From Seonamhaeicola sp. (GTDB lineage: Bacteria > Bacteroidota > Bacteroidia > Flavobacteriales > Flavobacteriaceae), in the NCBI RefSeq assembly GCF_028281565.1, contig NZ_JANQJQ010000043.1, positions 310,001 to 374,000 on the forward strand: DNA of 64,000 nucleotides, read 5' to 3'. A program made the translations under genes and the position numbers. This document shows, piece after piece, positions 45,350 to 55,237 of this stretch (its first letter is position 1; every line of letters begins with the position of its first letter). Under the pieces are notes generated by a model, which saw nothing but the letters and a program-made list of their open reading frames with translations, did no database searches and had not been told where the DNA came from.

Positions 45350-46365
45350 TGGCGACAAGAATGAATAATACAACTAAAAAGAAATGTGTTTTGATGTTAC
45401 TGGTGATAGTATCTATTACCTTAAACTGTAAAAGTCAAAATGTTTCCCTAAAACAGGTGTTTCCACATACCGATCCGGAAAACAAAGGTGGTTGGGTTTT
45501 AAATACTGAAGTGAGTGATGAGTTTGATACTGATGAAATTGATGAGAACAGATGGTATATCGTAGGTAAGTTTAAAGATGGGAAACCATTTTATAAACAC
45601 CCGGATAAACCCTACAAAAAGGTTTGGAAAGGTAGGGCACCATCCCAGTTTTCAGGAAGAAACTATCGTTTGGAAGACGGTAAACTAATTTTAGAAACAA
45701 AATGGGAACCGGACTTCCCTTTTAGTGATGAAATAAGAAAGCCGGTTTTTGGAGAGGCCATGCCCTATGAAAACATCACCACAGCCTGTTTTATAGGACG
45801 TAAATACTTTAAATACGGCTACATTGAAATTAAAAGTAAAGCAGCTGACGCGCCCGTAACCAGTGGGTTTTGGTCCATGGGAGAAAAATTAGAATTCGAC
45901 TTTTTTGAAACTTACGGCGGAACGATAAACCCTAAAAAAAAGCACCTTGATAACCAGTTGTGGTGGTCTATAAGAGATTGGGAAAAACCCATGACGGGAA
46001 AACCATCTTATACTGAGAAAAGAGATGTGGGTTTCAGAATTTCGGACGATTGGCATGTCTGGGGCATAGAGTGGAGTGAACATGGTGTTAAGTACTATAT
46101 TGACGGTAAGTTGTTCTCAGAAGTAACAGCTGAAGAAGTAACAGCCTGGGTCAAAGAAAACAGAAAGAATCTTAATTTACCGGAGGAGTACAATGGCTAT
46201 GTAGCTACAAGACCCATAAGCATTTGGTTAGATATGGAAATTTTTCCCTGGCATGATATACCGAAAAGCAAAGCGGAATTGGAAACGCATAGCCCTGAAG
46301 GCGAAAAAGAAGATGGTGTTGTTGGTTTTGAAATAGAATACGTTCGTGTTTGGCAAAAGCGATAA
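45349..46365 (+). CDS. Second GH16 galactanase-like enzyme
   Basis: A 338-residue paralogue of the preceding enzyme, with the same motif LEFDFFE (Glu182, Asp184, Glu187), FSGRNYRLEDGKL, WWSIRDWEKP, ISIWLDMEIFPWHDIP and VGFEIEYVRVWQKR. It lacks a good lipobox (TLNC), so it may be cleaved after CKSQ and be periplasmic or secreted. It has an insertion DGKPFYKHPDKPYKK near residue 78 that copy one lacks and that could form a substrate-binding loop. A TTG at 45334 would be an earlier start, but ATG at 45349 overlapping the upstream stop is preferred; ATG at 45361 is possible. Confidence 0.8.
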   Translation: MATRMNNTTKKKCVLMLLVIVSITLNCKSQNVSLKQVFPHTDPENKGGWVLNTEVSDEFDTDEIDENRWYIVGKFKDGKPFYKHPDKPYKKVWKGRAPSQFSGRNYRLEDGKLILETKWEPDFPFSDEIRKPVFGEAMPYENITTACFIGRKYFKYGYIEIKSKAADAPVTSGFWSMGEKLEFDFFETYGGTINPKKKHLDNQLWWSIRDWEKPMTGKPSYTEKRDVGFRISDDWHVWGIEWSEHGVKYYIDGKLFSEVTAEEVTAWVKENRKNLNLPEEYNGYVATRPISIWLDMEIFPWHDIPKSKAELETHSPEGEKEDGVVGFEIEYVRVWQKR

Positions 46366-46415
46366 CTAAAATTAAAACTTGAACTAAAATAAATTTTAAC
46401 CTTAAAAATTAGAGT

Positions 46416-46766
46416 ATGAAACGTATCATTTTAGGAGTATTATTCTTGTTTACTGCATTGGTTACTTTTGGTCAGAACCAATGGCAACAAAAAAAGATTG
46501 ACTATTTTGTAGAGGCCGCAGCAAAAGAGTTTAAATTAGATAAAAAACGGACCAAAACGCTTTCAAAAGTTAGAACCACTTATTTTCTGGAATATATGGA
46601 AATAGTAAAAAAAGCAAAAAGTGGTGCCATAACAGAAGAGGAAAAGAAAACTCAAATAAATGCACATAACCAAAAGTTTAATGCAGATCTAAAAGAGGTT
46701 ACCGGAAGCGATAATATTCAACCATTCTTAGCAAGAATGCGTGAGGAGCTAAAGAACGTCAAATAG
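46416..46766 (+). CDS. Small secreted helical protein of unknown function
   Basis: A 116-residue protein with a signal peptide (to TFGQ, about 20). The mature part is almost entirely helical and lysine/glutamate-rich (WQQKKIDYFVEAAAKEFKLD, EEEKKTQINAHNQKFNADLKE). I do not recognise the family. Its place between GH16 and sulfatase genes, 50 bp from the former, suggests co-expression; a chaperone-like or adaptor role is only a guess. Confidence 0.7.
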   Translation: MKRIILGVLFLFTALVTFGQNQWQQKKIDYFVEAAAKEFKLDKKRTKTLSKVRTTYFLEYMEIVKKAKSGAITEEEKKTQINAHNQKFNADLKEVTGSDNIQPFLARMREELKNVK

Positions 46767-46850
46767 GCTTTTAAAAGGAATTAAAGGTGTGATCTGATTG
46801 AAACCAAATCGCATGTTTTGACTAAATTAATTATTGATTTTTATAAAAAG

Positions 46851-48323
46851 ATGCAAGCTATGTCAAGTTTAATAAAGCTATTTGTCCTTAGTATATCGGT
46901 ATTTTCAATAGCGAGTTGTAAAGGGCAACCAAAGGTGTCTGATGAAAAAGCTGAAACGCTTGAACGCCCAAATATCTTATTGATCTTATGTGATGATCTG
47001 GGGTATGCCGATGTTGGTTTTAACGGTTCAAGAGATATCACGACACCTAATTTGGATGCTTTGGCTAACAGCGGGACTATCTTTAACGAAGCCTATGTAG
47101 CGCATCCGTTTTGTGGACCAAGTCGTGCCAGTTTATTGACCGGGAGATACGCCCATAAAATTGGTTCGCAATTCAATTTGCCTACGGAGGGTGACGAATC
47201 AAAAGGCATTGATGTTAATGAAACCTTTATTAGCAAAGTATTGCAACAATCCGGTTATTATACTGGTGTTATGGGTAAATGGCATTTAGGGTACCAAACA
47301 GAATACCATCCCAACTTCAGGGGTTTTGACGATTTTTACGGATTCCTTGGAGGTGGCCATAGTTATTTCCCTGAGCAGTTTAAAGCCGCCTATAAAAGAC
47401 AAAAGGAAAGCGGCAGGGAGTTCATTTGGGAATACCTGCGCCCTTTGGAACACAATGGTAAAGAGGTTGATGAAACTGAATACGTTACCGATGGTTTATC
47501 AAGAGAAGCCATTCGTTTTATTGGGGAAGCAGGAGCAAAAGAGAAGCCATTTTTTATGTATTTGTCATACAATGCCCCGCATACACCAATGGAAGCCAAA
47601 GCAGAAGATTTAAAACTGTTTGAGCATATTCAAGACAAAAAACGAAGAACTTATGCAGCTATGGTGTATGCTGTGGATAGAGGTGTTGGCCAAATAGTGG
47701 AGACCCTAAAAGCAACCGGGCAGTATGATAATACCTTGATTATTTTCTTCAGCGATAACGGCGGAAAGGTTGTAACCGGAGCCAATAATTACCCGCTTAA
47801 AGAAGGAAAGGGAAGTGCCTATGAAGGCGGTTTCCGTGTGCCTATGTTCTTTCATTGGCCCCATGTAGTGCCAGGAGGGAAAGTATTTGAACATCCGGTA
47901 TCGGCTTTGGATATGTATCCAACGTTGGCCGGTTTGGCAAATGCTAAAATTCCGGAAGGAAAACAATTGGACGGAAAAGATATTTGGAGCGATTTTTTAA
48001 AAGGGAAAAACCCTAGAAAAGATGAAACATTATTTATAATGCGCCACAGAAAAGGTTTTAGTGATGTAGCGGTTAGAAAGAATGAATGGAAAGCCTTAAA
48101 AGTAAAACAACAGAAATGGAAACTCTTCCAAATTGAAAAAGATCTGGGTGAGCAAAATGACGTGAGTAGCAGGCATCCTGAAATTTTAAAAGAACTGGTC
48201 TCTGAAGCTAAAGTTTGGAGTGAAAGCCATATACAACCCTATTGGTTTCACATTGAAAAGGAAGGCGAACAGTGGCGAACCGATAACATGCCCAGGTTTG
48301 ACAAAACCTTTAAATTACCGTAA
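46851..48323 (+). CDS. S1-family sulfatase, lipoprotein
   Basis: A 490-residue sulfatase. Lipobox ASC (Cys23) is followed by KGQPKVSDEK, which is not strongly acidic near the cysteine, so a periplasm-facing anchor is likely. Catalytic features: LLILCDDLGYAD with the metal-binding aspartates, formylglycine precursor Cys88 in FCGPSRASLLTGR, VMGKWHLGY and FFSDNGG. Overall it resembles the intact sulfatase at 29248 (shared AHPFCGPSR, IGxQFNLP, YLSYNAPHTP) but lacks the extra C-terminal domains. It probably desulfates oligosaccharides after GH16 cleavage. The frame opens at TTG 46818; ATG 46851 is chosen, since it begins the signal peptide. Confidence 0.88.
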   Translation: MQAMSSLIKLFVLSISVFSIASCKGQPKVSDEKAETLERPNILLILCDDLGYADVGFNGSRDITTPNLDALANSGTIFNEAYVAHPFCGPSRASLLTGRYAHKIGSQFNLPTEGDESKGIDVNETFISKVLQQSGYYTGVMGKWHLGYQTEYHPNFRGFDDFYGFLGGGHSYFPEQFKAAYKRQKESGREFIWEYLRPLEHNGKEVDETEYVTDGLSREAIRFIGEAGAKEKPFFMYLSYNAPHTPMEAKAEDLKLFEHIQDKKRRTYAAMVYAVDRGVGQIVETLKATGQYDNTLIIFFSDNGGKVVTGANNYPLKEGKGSAYEGGFRVPMFFHWPHVVPGGKVFEHPVSALDMYPTLAGLANAKIPEGKQLDGKDIWSDFLKGKNPRKDETLFIMRHRKGFSDVAVRKNEWKALKVKQQKWKLFQIEKDLGEQNDVSSRHPEILKELVSEAKVWSESHIQPYWFHIEKEGEQWRTDNMPRFDKTFKLP

Positions 48324-48351
48324 AACCTTATGTTTTAAGGGCATAATACTG

Positions 48352-48391
48352 AAAAAAGTACTGGCGTAGAGATAAGCTAGTACTTTTTTAT
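48352..48391 (+). terminator. Intrinsic terminator after the GH16/sulfatase operon
   Basis: AAAAAGTACTGGC pairs with GCTAGTACTTTTT (one wobble), loop of about 10 bases, with a T6 run. Confidence 0.82.
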
Positions 48392-48431
48392 TTATCTTCA
48401 ACAATTGTTATGTCCAGATACCTTCAAACAT

Positions 48432-48457
48432 GGTAATATTGGTTATTTCTGGGGTAA
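48432..48457 (+). promoter_or_regulatory. GGTAA-N16-GGTAA operator candidate (catabolic operon)
   Basis: Perfect half-sites at 48432 and 48453, 100 bp ahead of the enolase-superfamily gene. Confidence 0.72.
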
Positions 48458-48556
48458 TTTATGAGATTGTTAAAGCGTGTTTATCGCTTAATTTAGTATC
48501 TGAATTAAAGAGGTGTTTGTAGACTTTAAATACCTGGAACATAAATAATTATTAAA

Positions 48557-49708
48557 ATGGTTATTAAAAAAATAGAAACTTTCATTTTAAAGGATAAACT
48601 GTCCAAGAGTTTTTTCTTTTCACAATGGGAATACTCAGAACGTTGTATATGTGTTGTAAAAGTTACCGCGGAAGATGGTACTTATGGTTGGGGAGAAGGT
48701 TATGGGCCTGCGCCGGTTTTGGAGGCAGGGATCAAACTTTTAGAACCTTTTGTAGTTGGTGAGAATCCGTTGGAGAATGAAGTTATTTGGAACAAAATGT
48801 ACCGTAAAACCCTCGACTTTGCAAGAAGAGGTATCCTGGTGGCATCCATGAGTGCCATTGATATTGCTATTTGGGATTTAAAAGGAAAAATTTTAAGCTT
48901 GCCCGTTTCTACCCTGCTTGGTGGAGCGCATAGAAATAAAGTACAGCCATACGCTACCGGATTATATTTTACAGATCATAAGAATCCTTCAAGGGACTTT
49001 GAAGAAGAAGCCAGATTATACATATCTCAAGGCTTTAAAGCCATGAAAATGAAAGTTGGATTAGGTATTAAGGCCGATGTGGAAAATGTAAAGAAAATGC
49101 GAAGTGTTATTGGGCCCGATATCAAATTAATGGTCGATTCCAATCACGCTTATACTTTAAGGGAAGCTACGGAATTAGCCAGAAAAATAGAACAATACGA
49201 TATTGGTTGGTTTGAAGAGCCATTGTCTCCGGAGTTTTATGAGCAATACAGTGAATTAAGACAAAAAACAACCATTCCCATTTCCGGTGGCGAATGTGAA
49301 TATTTAAGATTCGGTTTCCAGCAGCTTATTAAAAATAAATCGGTGGATATTATTCAACCGGATATTTGTGCCAGTGGCGGTTTAACAGAGGCTAAACGTA
49401 TTTCGGCATTAGCCAGCGCTAATGGTGTGGATATTATTCCACATACTTGGGGAACATCTATTGGAATTCATGTGGCACTGCATTTTATTTCGAATATAGA
49501 ATCAGTCCCCGGTAGAATGTATCAACCGGATTTCCTAATGGAATATGACCAAACTGAAAATGGACTAAGAGAGAAACTAACATTTCCGTCAATTGAAATG
49601 AAAGATGGCTACATAGCCGTACCGGACAGGCCCGGTTTAGGTATTGATGTTGATGAAGAGGTCCTGGAAAGTTTCGCGGAAAAGAAAACAAAAAAAATTA
49701 TTATCTAA
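48557..49708 (+). CDS. Mandelate racemase/enolase-superfamily sugar-acid dehydratase or cycloisomerase
   Basis: A 383-residue cytoplasmic enzyme. The capping domain (1-125) is followed by a barrel with the mandelate-racemase-type catalytic set: K164-x-K166 (AMKMKVGLG), metal ligands Asp194 (VDSNHAY), Glu220/221 (WFEEPLSP) and Glu246 (GGECEY), and the Asp269 (IQPDICASGG)/His296 (IPHTWGTS) pair. Members abstract the alpha-proton of sugar acids and give 2-keto-3-deoxy acids. Followed by an aldehyde dehydrogenase (14 bp) and a 2-keto-3-deoxy aldolase, it is the likely second step. With GH127 nearby, 3,6-anhydrogalactonate cycloisomerase activity is a strong guess; galactonate, fuconate or rhamnonate dehydratase are alternatives. 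Confidence 0.85.
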   Translation: MVIKKIETFILKDKLSKSFFFSQWEYSERCICVVKVTAEDGTYGWGEGYGPAPVLEAGIKLLEPFVVGENPLENEVIWNKMYRKTLDFARRGILVASMSAIDIAIWDLKGKILSLPVSTLLGGAHRNKVQPYATGLYFTDHKNPSRDFEEEARLYISQGFKAMKMKVGLGIKADVENVKKMRSVIGPDIKLMVDSNHAYTLREATELARKIEQYDIGWFEEPLSPEFYEQYSELRQKTTIPISGGECEYLRFGFQQLIKNKSVDIIQPDICASGGLTEAKRISALASANGVDIIPHTWGTSIGIHVALHFISNIESVPGRMYQPDFLMEYDQTENGLREKLTFPSIEMKDGYIAVPDRPGLGIDVDEEVLESFAEKKTKKIII

Positions 49709-49722
49709 AAAGATAACTTAAA

Positions 49723-51177
49723 ATGAATACTCAAAATTTCGGGTACAAAAAGCTATATATAGACGGGCAATTAATTGATTCCGTCAGTGGAGAAAGAGAC
49801 GATGTTATTTGTCCTGCAACTGGTGAGGTCATTGCTCAGGTTGCCAGAGCAGGAAAAGAAGATGCGTTGAAAGCATTAGAATCGGCCCAAAAAGGCTTTA
49901 AATATTGGTCTAAATTATCGTTAGCCGAGCGCACCGATTGGATGCTGAAACTACGTGATGCCATTCTTGAAAAAGAGCATGAATTAAGAACCGCTATGGT
50001 GCATGAAATGGGTAAGACCTATGCCGGATCTCAGGAAGATATTGATAGACTTACAGAGGCATTAGAGTGGTACCCCAATGCGATGAAAAACCTGCGCGAG
50101 GAACAAATTCCGGATTATGAGAATACCTACACCCATAAAATGATCTCTAAGCCGGCAGGTGTTGCCGTGGCTTATTTGGCATGGAACTTTCCCTTGTTAA
50201 ATGTAGGCTATAAAATAGGGCCGGCTTTAGCGGCCGGGTGCTCTTTAATAATAAAACCATCCGCCTTATCACCCTTATCGTCATATATGGTTGGTGAGAT
50301 TATGCATAGTATTAACTTTCCGGCGGGTGTTGTAAACATATTATCGGGGCCAAGTAGTGAAGTGGCTACCACTATGACAACAAGTAACATTCCTGCTGTA
50401 TTAACTATGATAGGCTCTACTACTACAGGATTAAGAGTAATAGCTGATAGTACCACTTCTATTAAGAAATTCGGCATGGAATTAGGAGGCAATGCACCAT
50501 TCATTGTATTTGAAGATGCCGATTTTGATAAGGCGTTAGACCTAGCTATTGCTTTGAAATTTGGAAATTCAGGTCAAATTTGTGTCGCAGCTAATAGAAT
50601 TTTTGTTCATAAGAATATCTATGATAAATTCGTAAAAGCTTATGCGAAGCGCGCTTCAGAATTAAAATTAGGATTTGGCACAAAAGAAAATCCTGAGGTG
50701 TTTATGGGGCCGGTAGTGAGCAGAAAAGATAGAGACAGAATGTTTGATTTGGTAGAAGATGCTATTAGTAAGGGAGGTACTTTGGAATACGGAGGGAACA
50801 TACCGGAAGGATTTCCTGAGGCAGGAAATTGGATAGAGCCAACAGTGGTTTCCGGTATTACTACCGAGATGAAACTGTTCACCCAGGAAACCTTTGGGCC
50901 GGTGGCAGGCATTATGCCTTTTGAAAGCGATGATGAAGTGTTGGAATTGGCAAATGATACCGAATTTGGATTGGCATCTTACATCTTTACTAATAATCAC
51001 AAGAGAATTGAACGATTTACCGAAGAATTAGAATTTGGTGAAATTCAAATCAATGGTGTGAAATATGCTATTTATCTGCCCCATGGTGGTTACAAAAATA
51101 GTGGTATTGGTCATGACTGCTCACATTTGGCTTTAGAAGATTATTTAGTTAAAAAACGAGTATCAACAGCAATTTAA
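49723..51177 (+). CDS. NAD(P)-dependent aldehyde dehydrogenase, candidate anhydrogalactose dehydrogenase
   Basis: A 484-residue cytoplasmic enzyme of the aldehyde dehydrogenase superfamily, closest in look to succinate-semialdehyde-type members. Landmarks: Asn155 (AWNFP), Lys178 (IIKPSAL), general base Glu253 (MELGGNAPF), nucleophile Cys287 (SGQICVAANRIFV). All key residues are present. In agar and carrageenan pathways an enzyme of this superfamily oxidises 3,6-anhydrogalactose to the anhydrogalactonate that the neighbouring enolase-superfamily enzyme could use. Its stop is 3 bp before the next start, so the three genes are tightly coupled. The substrate is inferred from context. Confidence 0.85.
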   Translation: MNTQNFGYKKLYIDGQLIDSVSGERDDVICPATGEVIAQVARAGKEDALKALESAQKGFKYWSKLSLAERTDWMLKLRDAILEKEHELRTAMVHEMGKTYAGSQEDIDRLTEALEWYPNAMKNLREEQIPDYENTYTHKMISKPAGVAVAYLAWNFPLLNVGYKIGPALAAGCSLIIKPSALSPLSSYMVGEIMHSINFPAGVVNILSGPSSEVATTMTTSNIPAVLTMIGSTTTGLRVIADSTTSIKKFGMELGGNAPFIVFEDADFDKALDLAIALKFGNSGQICVAANRIFVHKNIYDKFVKAYAKRASELKLGFGTKENPEVFMGPVVSRKDRDRMFDLVEDAISKGGTLEYGGNIPEGFPEAGNWIEPTVVSGITTEMKLFTQETFGPVAGIMPFESDDEVLELANDTEFGLASYIFTNNHKRIERFTEELEFGEIQINGVKYAIYLPHGGYKNSGIGHDCSHLALEDYLVKKRVSTAI

Positions 51178-51180
51178 AAA

Positions 51181-51945
51181 ATGACAAAAAATTTATTGCA
51201 AGAAAGTCTTAAAAAGGGTCAAACGGTTTTTGGCCCTTTTTGTAAACTTCAGGATCCGGCCATTGCCGAGATAGCGGCATTTAGCGGTTTCGATTTTGTA
51301 ATTATTGATATGGAGCATGGACCTTTCAGTGTAGAATCTGCCCAAAATATGGTTAGAGCTGCAGAGTCCAAAGGGATTACGCCGGTAGTAAGAGTTACTG
51401 AAAATTCAGAAACCTTAATATTAAGAGTTCTGGATATTGGCGTTAAATGTATTCAGGTGCCTCAAATATGTACCAGGGCAGATGCCGACAAATTGGTAAA
51501 AGCATTAAAGTTTTATCCAAAAGGAGAACGAGGTATGTGTCGTTATGTCCGTGCTGCAGAGTATACAAATATTGGACCTCAGGATCACTTTGGTAAAGCT
51601 AACGATTCGGTCATTTCCATCATTCACATTGAAGGCATGGAAGGCATCCGAAACCTTGAAGAGATTGTAAAGGTTGATGGAATCGATGTGATTTTCTTAG
51701 GGCCTTATGATCTGTCGCAATCTTGCGGTGTTCCCGGTGAAGTGGATAACCCTAAAGTGGTAAATGCTATGAAAGATGCTGTTGAGATAGCCAAAAAATA
51801 TGGTAAGTATGTCGGTACTTTTACAGAATCACCCGAGAAAGCAAAAATGTGGCGGGATATTGGGGTTCAATACATTTCCTATGCCGTTGATGTGGGGATC
51901 GTGATGAATGCTTTTAAGGCTATTACATCACAATTGAATGACTAG
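51181..51945 (+). CDS. HpcH/HpaI-family aldolase
   Basis: A 254-residue class II aldolase of the HpcH/HpaI family, which splits 2-keto-3-deoxy acids into pyruvate and an aldehyde. Visible residues: base His46 (IIDMEHGPFS), pyruvate-binding Arg71 (PVVRV), metal ligands Glu151 (IIHIEGMEG) and Asp177 (IFLGPYDLSQ). It is third gene of the catabolic operon. Known anhydrogalactose routes phosphorylate 2-keto-3-deoxygalactonate before cleavage; no kinase is seen here, so direct, non-phosphorylative cleavage is possible. Confidence 0.85.
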   Translation: MTKNLLQESLKKGQTVFGPFCKLQDPAIAEIAAFSGFDFVIIDMEHGPFSVESAQNMVRAAESKGITPVVRVTENSETLILRVLDIGVKCIQVPQICTRADADKLVKALKFYPKGERGMCRYVRAAEYTNIGPQDHFGKANDSVISIIHIEGMEGIRNLEEIVKVDGIDVIFLGPYDLSQSCGVPGEVDNPKVVNAMKDAVEIAKKYGKYVGTFTESPEKAKMWRDIGVQYISYAVDVGIVMNAFKAITSQLND

Positions 51946-51991
51946 TGGCAGCAACTTAAAAAACTAACTAAACTTTCTAAACTATATTATT

Positions 51992-53554
51992 ATGAGTGCA
52001 TACACAAGAAAAGCGTATTTCTATTCAACCATTGTAGCCATGGGAGGCTTTGTCTTTGGATTGGATGCAGCGTTAATTTCCGGAACGGTCGACTTTATTT
52101 CCCAGGAATTTGGATTAAATGATATTCAACTGGGTATGGTAGTTGGCGCACCCGCAGCAGGCGTACTTTTGGCATTGCTTTTTGCCGGTTTTTCTTGTGA
52201 TATATTGGGTAGAAAGAGAACCTTGCAAATAGTGGCAGCACTTTACGTGGTATCTGCAGTAGGCTCTACTCTGGCACCTGACTATTGGAGTTTGTTATCC
52301 TTTAGGTTTTTAGGTGGTTTGGCATTTACCTCAATTTCATTGGCATCAATGTATATCGGTGAAATTGCCCCGCCAAGATTAAGAGGAAAGTTAGTTACCA
52401 TGATTCAAATTAATATAGTCATTGGTTTATCGGGCGCTTATTTTATTAACTATCTCATATTGCAATGGGGCACAACAACACCCGATTGGGCATCTGGTTT
52501 AGGGTTTGATAAATACACATGGCGATGGATGTTAGGCTCTGAAATTATTCCGGCATTAATTTGGTTGGCATTGCTATTCATGGTACCTAAAAGTCCTTCC
52601 TGGTTGTTTTTCAAAGGAAGGATAGAGGAGGCTAAAAAGACCTTGTTAAAGTTGATGCCTGCAGAAAAAATTGAGGCGCATATTGAAGAGATGAAAGAAA
52701 GTATGGAAGATACTGAAAGCCGTTCTATTTGGGCTCAATTTAAAGGGATCTTTAGTAGAGAATTCAGAGTTGTTTTTATAATCGCCCTTACACTGGCTAT
52801 TGCCCAGCAAACAACGGGTATCAATGCTATTTTATTTTACGCGCCTACAGTTTTTGAACAAATCGGTTTAGGGAAAGATGCGGCGTTTTTACAGGCTATC
52901 TGGACAGGATTGACCGGTTTGATTTTTACAGTTTTAGGATTGATTTGTGTTGATAGACTCGGACGCAGACCTATGATTTTAGGAGGTATGCTTTGGGTGG
53001 TTTTAAGTTTGGGTATTGCTTTTTACGGTTTTAAGTCGGCTACTTATACACTTACTAAAGAAGCAGTTGCCGAAATGACGGAGTTTAAAAACCCGGAACG
53101 ATTGAACAGCATGATTGATGTGGAGTATGGCAGTGATATTGAACTAAAGAGGGCGTTAATAGAATCTATAGGTAAAGAAGAAGCCAGAGAGTATTCAAGC
53201 TTATTAATTCAAAAATCGGCAAAAATTAATGCTATTTTGATTTTAATAGGGATCCTTAGTTTTATTGCGGCATTCCATTTCTCGGTCGGTCCGGTTATGT
53301 GGGTCCTATTCTCAGAAATATTTCCAAATTCCATTCGCGGTATTGCCATTCCGTTTTTTACCTTAATAACAAGTACTACAAGTTGGCTGATTCAAACCTT
53401 CTTCCCAACACAGTTATCTAGTTTTGGTATTAGTAATACCTTACTCTTTTATGCCGTTACCGTATTTGTTGGTATGATCATTTTGTCCAAGTATTTGGTT
53501 GAAACCAAAGGCTTAAGTATTGAAGAGATTCAGTTAAAACTTCAAAAGAAATAA
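51992..53554 (+). CDS. MFS sugar porter (sugar:H+ symporter)
   Basis: A 520-residue inner-membrane protein of the sugar porter family with 12 predicted helices. Signatures: GFVFGLDAALISGT in helix 1, DILGRKRT after helix 2, RFLGGLAFTSISLASMYIGE-APPRLRG, PKSPSWLFFKGR before the central loop, QQTTGINAILFYAPTVFE in helix 7, DRLGRRPM, and VETKGLSIEEIQ at the end. A charged insertion of about 60 residues (KEAVAEMTEFKNPERL to EEAREYSS) sits between late helices. It is last gene of the catabolic operon and probably imports galactose or anhydrogalactose freed in the periplasm. Confidence 0.9.
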   Translation: MSAYTRKAYFYSTIVAMGGFVFGLDAALISGTVDFISQEFGLNDIQLGMVVGAPAAGVLLALLFAGFSCDILGRKRTLQIVAALYVVSAVGSTLAPDYWSLLSFRFLGGLAFTSISLASMYIGEIAPPRLRGKLVTMIQINIVIGLSGAYFINYLILQWGTTTPDWASGLGFDKYTWRWMLGSEIIPALIWLALLFMVPKSPSWLFFKGRIEEAKKTLLKLMPAEKIEAHIEEMKESMEDTESRSIWAQFKGIFSREFRVVFIIALTLAIAQQTTGINAILFYAPTVFEQIGLGKDAAFLQAIWTGLTGLIFTVLGLICVDRLGRRPMILGGMLWVVLSLGIAFYGFKSATYTLTKEAVAEMTEFKNPERLNSMIDVEYGSDIELKRALIESIGKEEAREYSSLLIQKSAKINAILILIGILSFIAAFHFSVGPVMWVLFSEIFPNSIRGIAIPFFTLITSTTSWLIQTFFPTQLSSFGISNTLLFYAVTVFVGMIILSKYLVETKGLSIEEIQLKLQKK

Positions 53555-53637
53555 ATTCCAGGGCTCCAAAAGACGCTCAAAATAGATAGGTTTAAGTACA
53601 GGATTATCTTTTCCGGGTGCAAAACTTGTCTAATAAG

Positions 53638-53642
53638 GGTAA
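53638..53642 (+). promoter_or_regulatory. Single GGTAA half-site ahead of the sulfatase/GH127 operon
   Basis: AAGGGTAAATATG matches the downstream half of the operator; the partner position 21 bp upstream (53617) reads GTGCA and is not convincing. It could be a weak site or chance. Confidence 0.3.
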
Positions 53643-53762
53643 ATATGTTTTGGAACAGGATATTTCACGTTTGTTTTTTCCATTCAATAGCATGTATCTT
53701 TATCACTGAATTGAAGTGGTACTTTTGGTAAAAGACCATTTAGAACTTTTATAGATAAATTC

Positions 53763-55184
53763 ATGAAAAAACTAAGTTACCTTTTCGTTTTATTGTTGTT
53801 TATGTCTTGTCAGTCTAAAACCCAGGCACAAGATAAGCCAAACATTATATTCTTATTTTCTGATGATGCCGGATATGCCGATTTTGGGTTTCACGGAAGC
53901 AAAGTGATGAAAACACCTAATTTGGATAAACTTTCAGATCAGGGCGTTCGGTTTACGCAAGGCTATGTAACCGATGCTACTTGTGGGCCTTCGAGAGCCG
54001 GGTTAATGACTGGGAAATATCAGCAACGGTTCGGCTATCAGGAAATTAATGTGCCCGGTTATATGAGTGAAAACTCCAAGTTTTTGGGGGATGACATGGG
54101 GCTTCCGTTAGATCAGGTCACCATAGCAGATTATTTGAAAGCATTGGGGTATACCAATGCCATGTATGGTAAGTGGCATTTGGGTAATGCCGATCGTTTT
54201 CATCCTTTAAATAGAGGTTTTGACGAGTTTTATGGTTTTAGAGGCGGCGGGAGAAGTTATTTCCCGTATAAATATTTCAAAGGAATTCATCATGATAACA
54301 AAATGGAACGGAATTTTGGAAATTTTGAAGAACCAAATGGCTATGCGACTGATGTTTTTGCAGATGAAGCGGTATCATTTATTGAAAGGAATAAGGACAA
54401 ACCATTCTTCATTTATTTAGCTTTTAATGCGGTACATACCCCAATGGAAGCTACTGAGGAAGATTTAAAAAAGTTCCCCAGTTTAAAAGGGAAGCGCAAG
54501 GAAGTAGCCGCAATGACATGGGCACTTGACAGGGCCTGTGGCAAAGTTATGGATAAGCTAAAAGAATTGGGATTAGATGACAATACTATTGTTGTCTTTT
54601 CTAATGATAATGGCGGGCCTACAGATAAAAATGCCTCATTGAATTTACCGTTAAGCGGGACAAAATCCAATCACCTGGAAGGGGGTTTTAGAGTGCCTTA
54701 TTTAATCAAATGGCCTCGTAAATTTAAAGCAGGTACCGTATACAATTACCCGGTTAGTACGTTTGATTTATTGCCCACATTTCATGCTGCTGCCGGTGGA
54801 GATATGGCAGACCTTAAAGATATAGATGGTGTTAATCTGATTCCCTTTATTACCGGAGACAATAAAGCAAGGCCACACGAAGATTTATTTTGGAAAAAGG
54901 ATGTGCGTGCCGTATACAGACATAACGATTGGAAGCTCATTCGTTTTGCAGATAGACCGGCGGAATTATATGATTTATCTAAAGATTTAACAGAACAAAA
55001 TGATCTGGCATCAAAACATCCGGAGCGTTTAAAAAGCATGTTTAAAAAGCTATTTGAATGGGAGCTGACTTTGGAACGTCCCTTATGGACGCTTAAACAG
55101 CAATTTGAAAAATATGACACAGACCGGATGGATTGGTTCAGGAACCCTGAATTAGTTAAAGAATATATGAAGAAGTACGATTAG
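53763..55184 (+). CDS. S1-family sulfatase, lipoprotein
   Basis: A 473-residue sulfatase with a lipobox FMSC (Cys16), then QSKTQAQ without acidic export residues, suggesting a periplasmic location. Catalytic set: [13 protein letters not shown], formylglycine precursor Cys74 in [32 protein letters not shown]. It belongs to a different subgroup from the sulfatases at 29248 and 46851 ([11 protein letters not shown] rather than [25 protein letters not shown] after it). It is 53 bp ahead of the cytoplasmic GH127 gene in one operon, so desulfation may precede removal of the anhydrosugar. Confidence 0.88.
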   Translation: MKKLSYLFVLLLFMSCQSKTQAQDKPNIIFLFSDDAGYADFGFHGSKVMKTPNLDKLSDQGVRFTQGYVTDATCGPSRAGLMTGKYQQRFGYQEINVPGYMSENSKFLGDDMGLPLDQVTIADYLKALGYTNAMYGKWHLGNADRFHPLNRGFDEFYGFRGGGRSYFPYKYFKGIHHDNKMERNFGNFEEPNGYATDVFADEAVSFIERNKDKPFFIYLAFNAVHTPMEATEEDLKKFPSLKGKRKEVAAMTWALDRACGKVMDKLKELGLDDNTIVVFSNDNGGPTDKNASLNLPLSGTKSNHLEGGFRVPYLIKWPRKFKAGTVYNYPVSTFDLLPTFHAAAGGDMADLKDIDGVNLIPFITGDNKARPHEDLFWKKDVRAVYRHNDWKLIRFADRPAELYDLSKDLTEQNDLASKHPERLKSMFKKLFEWELTLERPLWTLKQQFEKYDTDRMDWFRNPELVKEYMKKYD

Positions 55185-55237
55185 TATCAGAAAAAAATAT
55201 ATACAATTAAAAAGCGTAAAAAGATAAATAAGAAAAT

